Below are positions 21,120 to 29,453 of a stretch of 64,000 bases of DNA, piece by piece. The position numbers and the translations under genes are program-made. The stretch is from CAWJLS01 sp963843755. GTDB lineage: Bacteria; Acidobacteriota; Thermoanaerobaculia; Multivoradales; DATKCC01. The notes below the pieces were generated by a model. The model had not been told where the DNA came from and searched no databases. It was given only the letters and a program-made list of their open reading frames with translations. The stretch spans positions 310,001 to 374,000 of the forward strand of contig CAWJLS010000002.1 in the NCBI GenBank assembly GCA_963843755.1, in the 5' to 3' direction. The stretch's first letter is position 1. Every line of letters begins with the position of its first letter.

Positions 21120-21252
21120 CACCGGCCTCTGGAAGGCACCGCCGACCCCGGCCAGCGCCCGGCGTTTCACCTGTCCGGGAGCGCTGCTCGCCCTTCGTGG
21201 CCTCCGTGGAACAGTATTCGTGTATGCTTGCCATTCTTTCAGGAGGTGAGTC

Positions 21253-22599
21253 ATGCGGAGCCGGAGCGCCCTGTCGGGGTGGGTCGGGTGGTGTGTCCTC
21301 CTCGCCCTCGCCACCACCTCGTGCACGAAGAACGTCCAGTACCGGACCGACCTGACGCCGTGCGACGCACGGTCGAACGTCCGGAGCTGTGCCGAAAACT
21401 TCATCGAGGAGACGGACCAGTACATGCTCGGGTTCGTCGAGTTCGACGACCAGGGCTGGTTCTGGGATCGCCAGCAGATGTGGGGGGTGATCGACCGGTT
21501 CAGCGAGGTCGGGGCGAAGCAGGATCTCCTAATCGTGGTGTTCATCCACGGCTGGAAGCACAACGCACAAGTGTGCGACACCAACGTCACCTGCTTCCGT
21601 GAGACCCTCCGCCGCCTCGACAACCTGGAACGGGCGAGCGCGTCCATGGAGGGGCGCACTCCGCGGAGGATCGCCGGCGTCTACGTCGGCTGGCGCGGGC
21701 TGTCGGTCACCGCGCCGGTGCTCAAGGAGACGAGCTTCTACGGCCGCAAGTCGACCGCCCAGCGGGTCGGTGCCCGCGGCGTGACCGAGCTGCTGCTACG
21801 CCTCGACAGCCTCAGGACCTACCTGCGCAAGCGCGAGGGGAGCGACACGCGGCTGGTCTACGTCGGCCACAGCTTCGGCGGGGCGCTGCTCTACTCGGCG
21901 GTCTCCCAGCTCCTGATCGAGCGCTCGGTCGATCCCGAGGGCACGGGCGCTCCTCCGCGCACCCTCGGCGATCTGGTGGTGCTGGTCAACCCGGCGTTCG
22001 AGGCGGCCTTCTACCACCCGCTGTGGGAGATCGCGACCTCTCGGACCTACTTCTCCGACCAGCGGCCGGTCATCGCCATCCTCACGTCGGAAGGGGACGA
22101 CGCCACCGGGGTCGCGTTCCCCCTGGGGCGCTCCCTGGCGACGATCTTCCAGCAGGACCGGGACCGGGCACAGGGGCGCGCCAACCGCATCGCCGTCGGC
22201 CACTACAAGCCGTTCTTCACCCACCGCCTCGAGGCCGACGGCCCGCAGCCCGCCGACGGACAGTACGGCACCGCCGACGCCTGCCAATGCCCCTACCTGC
22301 CGCCCGACCTGACGGACGAGGGGATGAGGGAGTACCTGCGCACGGTGAACGTGCCGTGGTCCCCGGGCCCGGACGCACCCAAGCCGCCGCCGGGCTGGGA
22401 GCTCCACTTCCCGGGCTCGGTGCTCCGCCACCTGGCCGACAGCGGCTACGACCCCCTGATCCCGTTCATGGTGGTCCAGGTCGACAACCGGATCATCGAA
22501 GGGCACAACCAGATCTACCGGCCGGTGTTCATCGACTTCCTGCGCTTCTTCATCAGCCTGACGGTGGAGACTCCGGAAGCGAGCGGCGCCCACCCATAG
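21253..22599 (+). CDS. Alpha/beta-hydrolase-fold exported protein, probable lipoprotein
   Basis: A 448-residue exported protein with a hydrophobic N-terminus ending in a marginal lipobox at Cys24. The start has a near-perfect ribosome site (AGGAGGTGAG). The hydrolase core shows 'VVFIHGWKHNA' (oxyanion region, near residue 98) and the nucleophile elbow 'GHSFGG' near 205-210. Two Cys pairs lie in the first 120 residues and a 'CQCPY' element lies near 340. A serine esterase or lipase role at the envelope is likely, but the substrate is unknown. It is convergent with the SIR2 gene and ends 54 bases from it; whether they are functionally linked cannot be seen. Confidence 0.75.
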   Translation: MRSRSALSGWVGWCVLLALATTSCTKNVQYRTDLTPCDARSNVRSCAENFIEETDQYMLGFVEFDDQGWFWDRQQMWGVIDRFSEVGAKQDLLIVVFIHGWKHNAQVCDTNVTCFRETLRRLDNLERASASMEGRTPRRIAGVYVGWRGLSVTAPVLKETSFYGRKSTAQRVGARGVTELLLRLDSLRTYLRKREGSDTRLVYVGHSFGGALLYSAVSQLLIERSVDPEGTGAPPRTLGDLVVLVNPAFEAAFYHPLWEIATSRTYFSDQRPVIAILTSEGDDATGVAFPLGRSLATIFQQDRDRAQGRANRIAVGHYKPFFTHRLEADGPQPADGQYGTADACQCPYLPPDLTDEGMREYLRTVNVPWSPGPDAPKPPPGWELHFPGSVLRHLADSGYDPLIPFMVVQVDNRIIEGHNQIYRPVFIDFLRFFISLTVETPEASGAHP

Positions 22600-22653
22600 C
22601 GACCGGGGCCGCCGCTCAGGACGTGGGCGCCGAGCGTGGAGTGCGAGCGCACC

Positions 22654-25600
22654 CTATCGTTGGCACAACTGGTCCACCAGTGCCTCGGTCAACCCTTCCC
22701 GCCGACGGGTGCACTTCCGGATCAGTCGGAGGCATCTGGCGCGCGCGGCAACCCCCGCTGGGTGGCTCACGACGCCCTGCTGTGGCGACCCGTGGTTCAA
22801 GGGAGCAGACGAGGACGGCAGAGAATCCTCTTTCCCCATGATCCAGGTCTGGACGCCGATCGCCCGGTGCAGGCGCGCGTAGGCTTCCAGATCGTTGAGG
22901 TCTCTCCAGCGCTGCCACAGGCTCTCCATGCTGAGCTGTCCATTGCGACCGGATTCCGTGCCGATCATGCGGGTAAGGTACGCGCCGCACACCATCAGCT
23001 CCAACCACAGGTGGAGGAACTGGCGCAGCCTCGCGTCCTTCAGCAGGGTGGCGCGATCGCGGACCGAGACGTCTGGCAACATGATGTCCAGGCCCTGGCG
23101 GATGGCCCGGAGGCCGAGCCGGAGGTCGTTGAGCAGGGTGCCGATCTGGCGGCCTCGATGGTTGGTGGACCGCCTGGAGTCGGACGGCGGGTGGTGTGGA
23201 GGATCGCCGGTGATCCGGCGCCGGTGCTCTGGTTCCTGGGGAAGGCCGCCCGTGATCTGCAACAACAACCGCTGAACGTGGAGCTGTGCGCGGAGCTGGG
23301 CGAGCCAGGAGCTCCACTCCAGGTTGCGTAGGGCATCGTCCAGGTGGCGCTGGGCGAGCTTGAGCAGGTCCCAGGCGCTGGCCAGCCGCTGCCGGGCCGC
23401 GATGATGGTGTCGCCGAAGCGCTCCGGCTCGCCGTCCTCCAGGTACCGCTCGAGCCGGCGCCGTTCCCAGCGTTCCAGAGCGGCGAGATCGGTGAGCTTC
23501 CAGGAGACCAGGCACTTCTTCAGCTTGGGTGGGAGCTCGCGCGGAGGCGCTCCGCCCTTCCGCGGTTTGTGACATAGCGCTCGGCCGCACCAGGCGAGGA
23601 TCCTCTCGTCGGCGCGAAGCATGAGCGCTTCGGCGTGGCACAGGTAGGAGACGGCGTGCGCCTGGGCCCGCGCTTCCCGGGCCCCTTCGCCTTTGGTTGC
23701 CGAGAGGGACGCGTGAGCCAGGTCGAACTCCCGAAAGGCCTGCCGGAACTCGGAGCCGAGGTAGTGGCCGCGTCCCTTGAGGGAGTGGAGGTAGGAGCGG
23801 AGCGTCCGGTCCTCCTCCTGGACCCATTCGAGAATGTCGAGCGCTCGATCGCAGAGCCGTACGGCAGTTGCCCCCTCGGTCTGCTGCTTCTTCAGGTCAT
23901 AGGTCGGATCCACCTGGAGTTGCCACGGGGACAGGTCGTTGAGGGCGATCTCGGCTCGGTGGAGCTTGGGGTAGATCTTCGCGAAGTCTTCGTCGGATTT
24001 CTTGCCCGCCCTGCTCCAGTCGAGCTTGACGAGACGGTCCATCACGTGCAGAAGCTGCCTGGAGCGTTTCCGGTGGCCGGTCTTGCGGTAGGTGTTCGCG
24101 AGTTGGAAGAGGATTTTCTGGCTCTCGACGAGCGGGAAGCGCCGTCTCCGGTTGTCCTCTCCCAGGTGGACTTCCCAGGTTCTCTCCGAGAAGATCCAGG
24201 AGAGCCTCTTCTCCAATGGCTCGCCGGCGAGGCGGGGGGAGGCTTTCCCGAGCCGGCGAGCTAGCGCGGGCCCCCGCACCGTGAGCACACCCACGCTGTC
24301 GAGCCGTGCCTCGTGCACGTCGGCTTCGATCCGGTCCAGATCGTCCCAGAGCTCGCAGAGAACCGTCCGGATGTTCGCCGCGAGCCGGGCCGCTCCGTCC
24401 GCCGGCTCTTCCTCCTTCCCGAACAGCTCTGCCCGCACCTTCGCCTCGGGGTGCAAGGCGGTCCGCGCCATGAAGCGCCGGACATTCTCCCGGAGCGCTT
24501 CGGCCCAGCTCAGCAGGGTTAGCTCCGGCACCTCGCCGAGCAGCTTTTCCCGTTCACGCCAGAAGGTCCCTCGCAGCGCGCGAATCATCCGCCAGCGCAT
24601 CAAGCGAAGTGCTTCCCGGTGCAGAGAGCCGTTGTCCTTGAGGAGTCCCACGTCCGGCACCAGGTCGCTCGCCCCGCTGTCGGCTTCGGAGCCCTGTTCT
24701 CGAGCGAGCCCGGGCTGGGGGAACAGTCGCTCCAGTCGCCGTGCCTTCCGGTCCTGGAGCTTCCTTCCTCCAAACGTCGGGCTCCAGGCGTCCAGCTTGG
24801 TCAGGTACCGAATTGAGGACACGCGATGGTAGAAGTGCTCGAGCAGGGCCGGGACCTCGCGGGAGGCCGCGTAGAGCTCTTGGTAGTACTCAGCGATGTC
24901 TTGATGGATCGCCGCGAGAGTCACCAACTCGTCCAGGGTCTCGAGCTGTTCCGGACCCGCAAGGCGGGTGGAGCAGGAGATCAAGTCCTGACGGAGCCCT
25001 TCGCTCAGGGTCCGTTTCTGTGCCTGGAAGTAGAGATCGTTACGGATGCGGCGTGCGATGGAGTAGTACCCGCCTTCGACCCGGATCATGAATCCGGAGG
25101 ATTCGCACCGGGTGAGAAAGTCTTCGACGGACTGTTCGGCCGTCGGTTCGGAACCGTTCGCCATGGCGAGGTACTTCGGGAGCAGTCGGCGGAGGGCGAC
25201 GAAGCTCCTGCGGCGTCGGAACGCGCAGAGCATGACGAGGGCGTCCGGCTCGGTGCCGACACCTGCGGAGCGCAGGAGGGATCTGCCCTTCGTCTTCCCC
25301 TCGGCCGGCTGCTGCTCCAGGTCCTTGGGGCAGAGCAGGTAGCGGCCGTCTTGCTGGTCCTCGAGCGGACGGACTCTTTGCTTTAGGTACCCCCAGAAGC
25401 TCGGTACCTCGACCAGGTCCTGTTTGCGCAGGCGTTGGAGGTCGACACTGAAGGCGAGGATCGAGTGCCCCAAGCCCTCGGTAGCCAGAAGTGTCCGGTC
25501 TTCAGACTGCGCGGTGCGCTCGTCATGGGCTTTGGAGACCAGCTCCAGCAGGAATTCCGTCCCCGCAGGTACGTTCTCCTCGTCGCCGCCGCCCGCCCCG

Positions 25601-27285
25601 CCTGGCTGCGGTTCTTCGGCGTCCGTTTCCAGGTCGCTCTGAAACCCATGGTGCTGCAACGGCGGCCGGCCGAACGATCCGACGCCGTCGAACGCGAGGA
25701 TGTAACGTCCCCGGCGGAGCGTGTGGAAGAGACGGCGGATCGTCTTGTCGAAGCCCGGCCTTGTCTGCTCACCTCCCTGCCTCTGGTCGGCCGTCGTGTC
25801 CACGGTGAGAATCGCCGGCGGGAGCGAGGTGTCGTAGCGGCGGAGCTGGGCCGTGATGTCGGCGACGAGGTCGTCCAGCGTCGCCTTGCTCTCGAGATCG
25901 ATCCAGACCGGGGAGTGGGTGCCGGCCTTGTCGGCGACGAATTTCGCGAGGCGCCGGGAACCACTCTCGTCGGAGCTGTCTTCTGCGAGGTCGACGAAGA
26001 ACCGGATCGGGGCGTCCTCGCACGGGTCGGGCGGCGACCCATCGGCCGTGCCCGCGTCTTCGGGAATCGGGCGTTGGTCATAGGCCCGGTAGTGATGTCG
26101 GCTTGCCGGGTGCGCCTCCGTTCTGCGAGAGAACAGCTCCTTCAGGAAGGCCCCAGGATCCCGGACGCGGCAGTGGTGGAACCGGGGATTGCTCTTGGTC
26201 GGGTTTTCATCGTTGACCTGGAAGCGTCTCTTGACGTGGTCGTGCAAGCGCGTCTCGAAATGGAGCCAGAACAGGTCCCCACCGTTGTCTATCACCAGCT
26301 CCATCAGGTCGAGCACCCGGAGGTCCCAGCCCCCCATCCCCAGGACTAGCAAGACCGGCTTGTCGGGCAGGTAGGCGTGGAGGCGGGCTTTGCTCTCTTC
26401 GTCGAGGGGGCGGTCGAGCTGGTCGCCCACCAGGAGACCGAAGGCTCCGCCGTGGAGCTTGATCACGGAGAGCCCCTTGTGGACGAGGGAGGGGTGTGGG
26501 AGGGGATACCCCTCCAGCGCCTCGTAGACAGAGGGTTGGTACCCCTCCATCCGGAGAGCGTCCTCAAGGAGGGAGTCGAAGTTGGTCGTCAGGAAGACTC
26601 TCAGCCGCAAGACGCTGGTGAGGAACGCGAGGTACCGATGGGAGGTGGCCGGACGCCGTCCCTGTATGAGTTGCTGGAACAGGGTGTCTACATAGTCGGG
26701 GTCGGCCCGTGTCAGGTGGGAGAGCAGCCCCTTCCAGTAATTGCCGCGGAGATCCCAGGAGGACTGGCGCAGGAGGGCGGGAATCGTCTCATCGTAGGCG
26801 GCACCCGCGGCTTCCAAGGAGGAGGTGTGCCTCTGGAGAGCCTCCAGCTTCTCGGCGAAGGGTTGATCCAGCCGCTTGAAGTGCTCCAGGACCTCGCCCT
26901 GGACCAGGCGGTCCATCCACCGCTGGCGCCGGTCACCGAAGTGGTTCTTTGCCGCGCCTCCATTGGCCAGCCACATCCACAGGTCGGCTTCGAGCAGATT
27001 CCTGTCGGGCCAGCCGAAGTCTCGGATGTACTCGCTCGGCTCCCGTGCTTCTTTGCCCGATTCCTCCAGCTCCTCCTTCGGTCGGTACAGCCGTTTCCGG
27101 ATGTAGAGCTGAACCTTCGCCAGGTAGCGGGTGAGCGCTCCCAACGAGGGGATGCCGGCCTCGATCGAGATGCCGGCACCGAGGAGTGGGACGATGCTCC
27201 GACCGTCCCTCGAGAGCTGGTTGAGCTCGTGGATGAGCTTGAGCTGGGAAGACATCGTCGATCGGGGGTCGTCAGCGTCAGACAC
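22654..27285 (-). CDS. Large SIR2-domain protein with a STAND-like region and helical C-terminus
   Basis: A 1543-residue cytoplasmic protein. The N-terminal 350 residues are a SIR2-like domain: 'GAGIS' at 36-40, 'TTNFD' at 233-237, 'KLHGG' at 276-280 and 'LGMGGWD' near 315-321. Such domains in bacterial defence proteins bind and hydrolyse NAD+. Residues about 425-560 resemble a STAND NTPase core, with 'VWIDLESKATLDDL' and a Walker-B-like 'YILAFDGV' near 528. However, where Walker A should be the sequence reads 'EDSSDESGSRRLAKF' with no GK[ST]. The remaining 950 residues are helical, possibly TPR-like. The GTG start has an AAGGTG site. The DNA is less GC-rich than its neighbours, suggesting transfer. 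An abortive-infection role is inference. Confidence 0.8.
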   Translation of the reverse strand: MSDADDPRSTMSSQLKLIHELNQLSRDGRSIVPLLGAGISIEAGIPSLGALTRYLAKVQLYIRKRLYRPKEELEESGKEAREPSEYIRDFGWPDRNLLEADLWMWLANGGAAKNHFGDRRQRWMDRLVQGEVLEHFKRLDQPFAEKLEALQRHTSSLEAAGAAYDETIPALLRQSSWDLRGNYWKGLLSHLTRADPDYVDTLFQQLIQGRRPATSHRYLAFLTSVLRLRVFLTTNFDSLLEDALRMEGYQPSVYEALEGYPLPHPSLVHKGLSVIKLHGGAFGLLVGDQLDRPLDEESKARLHAYLPDKPVLLVLGMGGWDLRVLDLMELVIDNGGDLFWLHFETRLHDHVKRRFQVNDENPTKSNPRFHHCRVRDPGAFLKELFSRRTEAHPASRHHYRAYDQRPIPEDAGTADGSPPDPCEDAPIRFFVDLAEDSSDESGSRRLAKFVADKAGTHSPVWIDLESKATLDDLVADITAQLRRYDTSLPPAILTVDTTADQRQGGEQTRPGFDKTIRRLFHTLRRGRYILAFDGVGSFGRPPLQHHGFQSDLETDAEEPQPGGAGGGDEENVPAGTEFLLELVSKAHDERTAQSEDRTLLATEGLGHSILAFSVDLQRLRKQDLVEVPSFWGYLKQRVRPLEDQQDGRYLLCPKDLEQQPAEGKTKGRSLLRSAGVGTEPDALVMLCAFRRRRSFVALRRLLPKYLAMANGSEPTAEQSVEDFLTRCESSGFMIRVEGGYYSIARRIRNDLYFQAQKRTLSEGLRQDLISCSTRLAGPEQLETLDELVTLAAIHQDIAEYYQELYAASREVPALLEHFYHRVSSIRYLTKLDAWSPTFGGRKLQDRKARRLERLFPQPGLAREQGSEADSGASDLVPDVGLLKDNGSLHREALRLMRWRMIRALRGTFWREREKLLGEVPELTLLSWAEALRENVRRFMARTALHPEAKVRAELFGKEEEPADGAARLAANIRTVLCELWDDLDRIEADVHEARLDSVGVLTVRGPALARRLGKASPRLAGEPLEKRLSWIFSERTWEVHLGEDNRRRRFPLVESQKILFQLANTYRKTGHRKRSRQLLHVMDRLVKLDWSRAGKKSDEDFAKIYPKLHRAEIALNDLSPWQLQVDPTYDLKKQQTEGATAVRLCDRALDILEWVQEEDRTLRSYLHSLKGRGHYLGSEFRQAFREFDLAHASLSATKGEGAREARAQAHAVSYLCHAEALMLRADERILAWCGRALCHKPRKGGAPPRELPPKLKKCLVSWKLTDLAALERWERRRLERYLEDGEPERFGDTIIAARQRLASAWDLLKLAQRHLDDALRNLEWSSWLAQLRAQLHVQRLLLQITGGLPQEPEHRRRITGDPPHHPPSDSRRSTNHRGRQIGTLLNDLRLGLRAIRQGLDIMLPDVSVRDRATLLKDARLRQFLHLWLELMVCGAYLTRMIGTESGRNGQLSMESLWQRWRDLNDLEAYARLHRAIGVQTWIMGKEDSLPSSSAPLNHGSPQQGVVSHPAGVAARARCLRLIRKCTRRREGLTEALVDQLCQR

Positions 27286-27491
27286 ACGTTCACCTTGGGC
27301 TGTCGGGAGAAGTCCGCACGAATATTCATGTAAAACGATAAATCTATATTAAGTATATCATGCCGATCCGAGTGTTCGCAGACGTTCTGAGCACTGAGGA
27401 GCGAGCCACAGGCCGGTCGTAGGGTCTCGTATACTGCCCGCTCGCGGCGGGCCGGCGCCGGCAGCCGCATCCGTCGCAGCGCCCTCCTTCC

Positions 27492-29357
27492 ATGCCTCCC
27501 CGCGCCCTCATCGACTGCGATCGCCTGACCAAGGGGTTCGGCGGCGCGCCGCTCTTCGACGGCCTGTCGTTCACGCTCCACGAGGGCGATCACGTCGGGC
27601 TCGTCGGGCCGAACGGCACCGGCAAGTCGACCCTCCTGCGGGTCCTCGCCGGGCAGCTCGAGCCGGACGACGGTGAGGTGCGGCTGCGCAAGCACCTGCG
27701 GGTCGGCTACGTGCCCCAGGACCCGGTCTTCGCCCCCGGCCGCACGGTCGCCCAGGTGGTCGAGGAGGCGCTCGAGGGGCTGCCGGCGGCCGAGGCGGGG
27801 GAGAGCCGGCGGCGCCTGGCCATCGCCCTGGGCAAGGTCGGCTTCAGCGATCCGGGGGAGCGCACGGAGACCCTCTCCGGCGGCTGGCGCAAGCGCCTGG
27901 CGATCGCCCGCGAGCTGGCGCCGGAGCCGGACGTCCTGCTGCTGGACGAGCCGACCAACCACCTGGACATCGAGTCGATCGTCTGGCTCGAAGAGCTGTT
28001 GCGACGGGAGGCCAAGGCCTTTGTCGCGGTGAGCCACGACCGCTACTTCCTGGAGGCGGTCGCCCGCCGCGTCCTGGAGCTCGACCGCCGGTACGCGGAG
28101 GGCCTGTTCGTGGTCGACGGCGGCTACACCGACTTCCTGGAGGCCCGCGACGAGCGGTTGCGCCGGGACGAGGCGTACCGGGCGACCCTGGCCAACCTGG
28201 CCCGGCGCGAGGTGGCGTGGCTCCGGCGCGGCGCCAAGGCCCGGACCAGCAAGTCGAAGTCGCGGCTCGGCGCGGCTGACGAGCTGTTCGAGGAGCTCGA
28301 CGCCGCCACGGCACGGAGCCGGAGCGCCACCGCCGGGATCGACTTCACCGGTTCGGGGCGCAAGACCAAGCGCCTCTGGGTCGGTCGCGGCCTGGCCAAG
28401 CGGTTCCCGTCCGGGACCGGCCCCGCTGGCCTTCCGGGCGGGGGCGAGCGGACGATCTTCGAGCACCTCGACCTCCTGCTCACCCCCGGCAAGCGGCTCG
28501 GCATCGTCGGCCGCAACGGCTCCGGCAAGACCACCCTGCTGCGGATCCTGGTGGGGGAGCTGCCGCCGGACGAGGGCACGATCCAGCAGGCGGACGACCT
28601 GCGGGTCGTCTACTTCGAGCAGAACCGGGAGAGCCTCGACCCGGCGCTGACCCTCGAGCAGACCCTCACCCTCGGCGGCCGGCGCACGGACCACGTCGAG
28701 TTCCAGGGGCAGTTCCTCCACGTCGCGTCGTGGGCGCGGCGCTTCCTGTTCCCGCCCGAGCGGCTGCGCAGCCCCGTCGGCCAGCTCTCCGGCGGCGAGA
28801 AGGCGCGCGTCGTCCTCGCCCGGCTGATGCTTCGCCCGGCCGACCTGCTGGTGCTCGACGAACCGACCAACGACCTCGACATCCCGACCCTCGACGTGCT
28901 CGAAGAGACCCTGCTCGAGTTCAAAGGCGCGCTCGTCCTGGTCACCCACGACCGCTTCCTGCTCGACCGGGTCTCGACCGAGATCCTCGCCCTGCCCGAA
29001 GGCGGCGGCACCCCCGAGCGCTACGCCGACCTCGCCCAGTGGCTGGAGGCACGGCAGCGCCGGCCCGAAGCGGGCGGCGAGGCCCGGGAGCCCAAGCCCG
29101 CCCGGGCCGAACGGGCGGCCCGCAAGGCGGGCTCGAAGAAGCTCTCCTACCACGAGCAGCGCGAGTGGGACGGCATGGAAGAGGCCGTCCTCGCGGCCGA
29201 GGAGCGACTCGAAGCGGCCCAGGAGGCCGTCGCCGACCCGGCCGTCGCCACCGACCCCCGGGCCCTCCAGGAGCGGACGCTCGAGCTCGACGCTGCCCGC
29301 CGCGAGGTCGAGCGCCTCTACGAGCGCTGGGCCGCGCTGGAAGAGAAGGTCACGTGA
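27492..29357 (+). CDS. uup: ABC-F ATPase, Uup-like
   Basis: A soluble ABC-F protein of 621 residues with two ATPase domains and no membrane segments. Domain 1 has Walker A 'GPNGTGKS' (39-46), signature 'LSGGWRKR' (about 129) and 'LLLDEPTNHLDIES'. Domain 2 has 'GRNGSGKT' (about 340), 'LSGGEKAR' (about 431) and 'LVLDEPTNDLDI'. The C-terminal coiled coil ('KLSYHEQREWDGMEE' onward) is typical of Uup, which acts on ribosomes or in DNA-transposition-related processes. The gene is divergent from the SIR2 gene across an AT-rich gap of 206 bases. No strong ribosome site is seen before the ATG. The family call is secure; the exact subfamily is likely. Confidence 0.92.
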   Translation: MPPRALIDCDRLTKGFGGAPLFDGLSFTLHEGDHVGLVGPNGTGKSTLLRVLAGQLEPDDGEVRLRKHLRVGYVPQDPVFAPGRTVAQVVEEALEGLPAAEAGESRRRLAIALGKVGFSDPGERTETLSGGWRKRLAIARELAPEPDVLLLDEPTNHLDIESIVWLEELLRREAKAFVAVSHDRYFLEAVARRVLELDRRYAEGLFVVDGGYTDFLEARDERLRRDEAYRATLANLARREVAWLRRGAKARTSKSKSRLGAADELFEELDAATARSRSATAGIDFTGSGRKTKRLWVGRGLAKRFPSGTGPAGLPGGGERTIFEHLDLLLTPGKRLGIVGRNGSGKTTLLRILVGELPPDEGTIQQADDLRVVYFEQNRESLDPALTLEQTLTLGGRRTDHVEFQGQFLHVASWARRFLFPPERLRSPVGQLSGGEKARVVLARLMLRPADLLVLDEPTNDLDIPTLDVLEETLLEFKGALVLVTHDRFLLDRVSTEILALPEGGGTPERYADLAQWLEARQRRPEAGGEAREPKPARAERAARKAGSKKLSYHEQREWDGMEEAVLAAEERLEAAQEAVADPAVATDPRALQERTLELDAARREVERLYERWAALEEKVT

Positions 29358-29364
29358 CCGGGAG

Positions 29365-29398
29365 CGGGGCGGAGGACGGTCTTCCCGTCCCCGCCCCG
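29365..29398. terminator. Strong hairpin between convergent genes
   Basis: CGGGGCGG and CCGCCCCG arms, continued by GGACGG/CCGTCC, form a long GC stem around a short loop just after the ABC-F stop. No T-run follows on either strand, so it may act as a bidirectional or Rho-assisted terminator. Confidence 0.5.
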
Positions 29399-29453
29399 AC
29401 TCCATGCCGGCCCGGCGGTCAGCCGATCGCCCACGTCCGAGGCCTGACGTCCG

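Noticed and set aside
26712..29405. Minus-strand open frame across the ABC-F gene and the start of the SIR2 gene
   Set aside because: The plus-strand ABC-F motifs are unambiguous, and the part inside the SIR2 gene is in the wrong frame.
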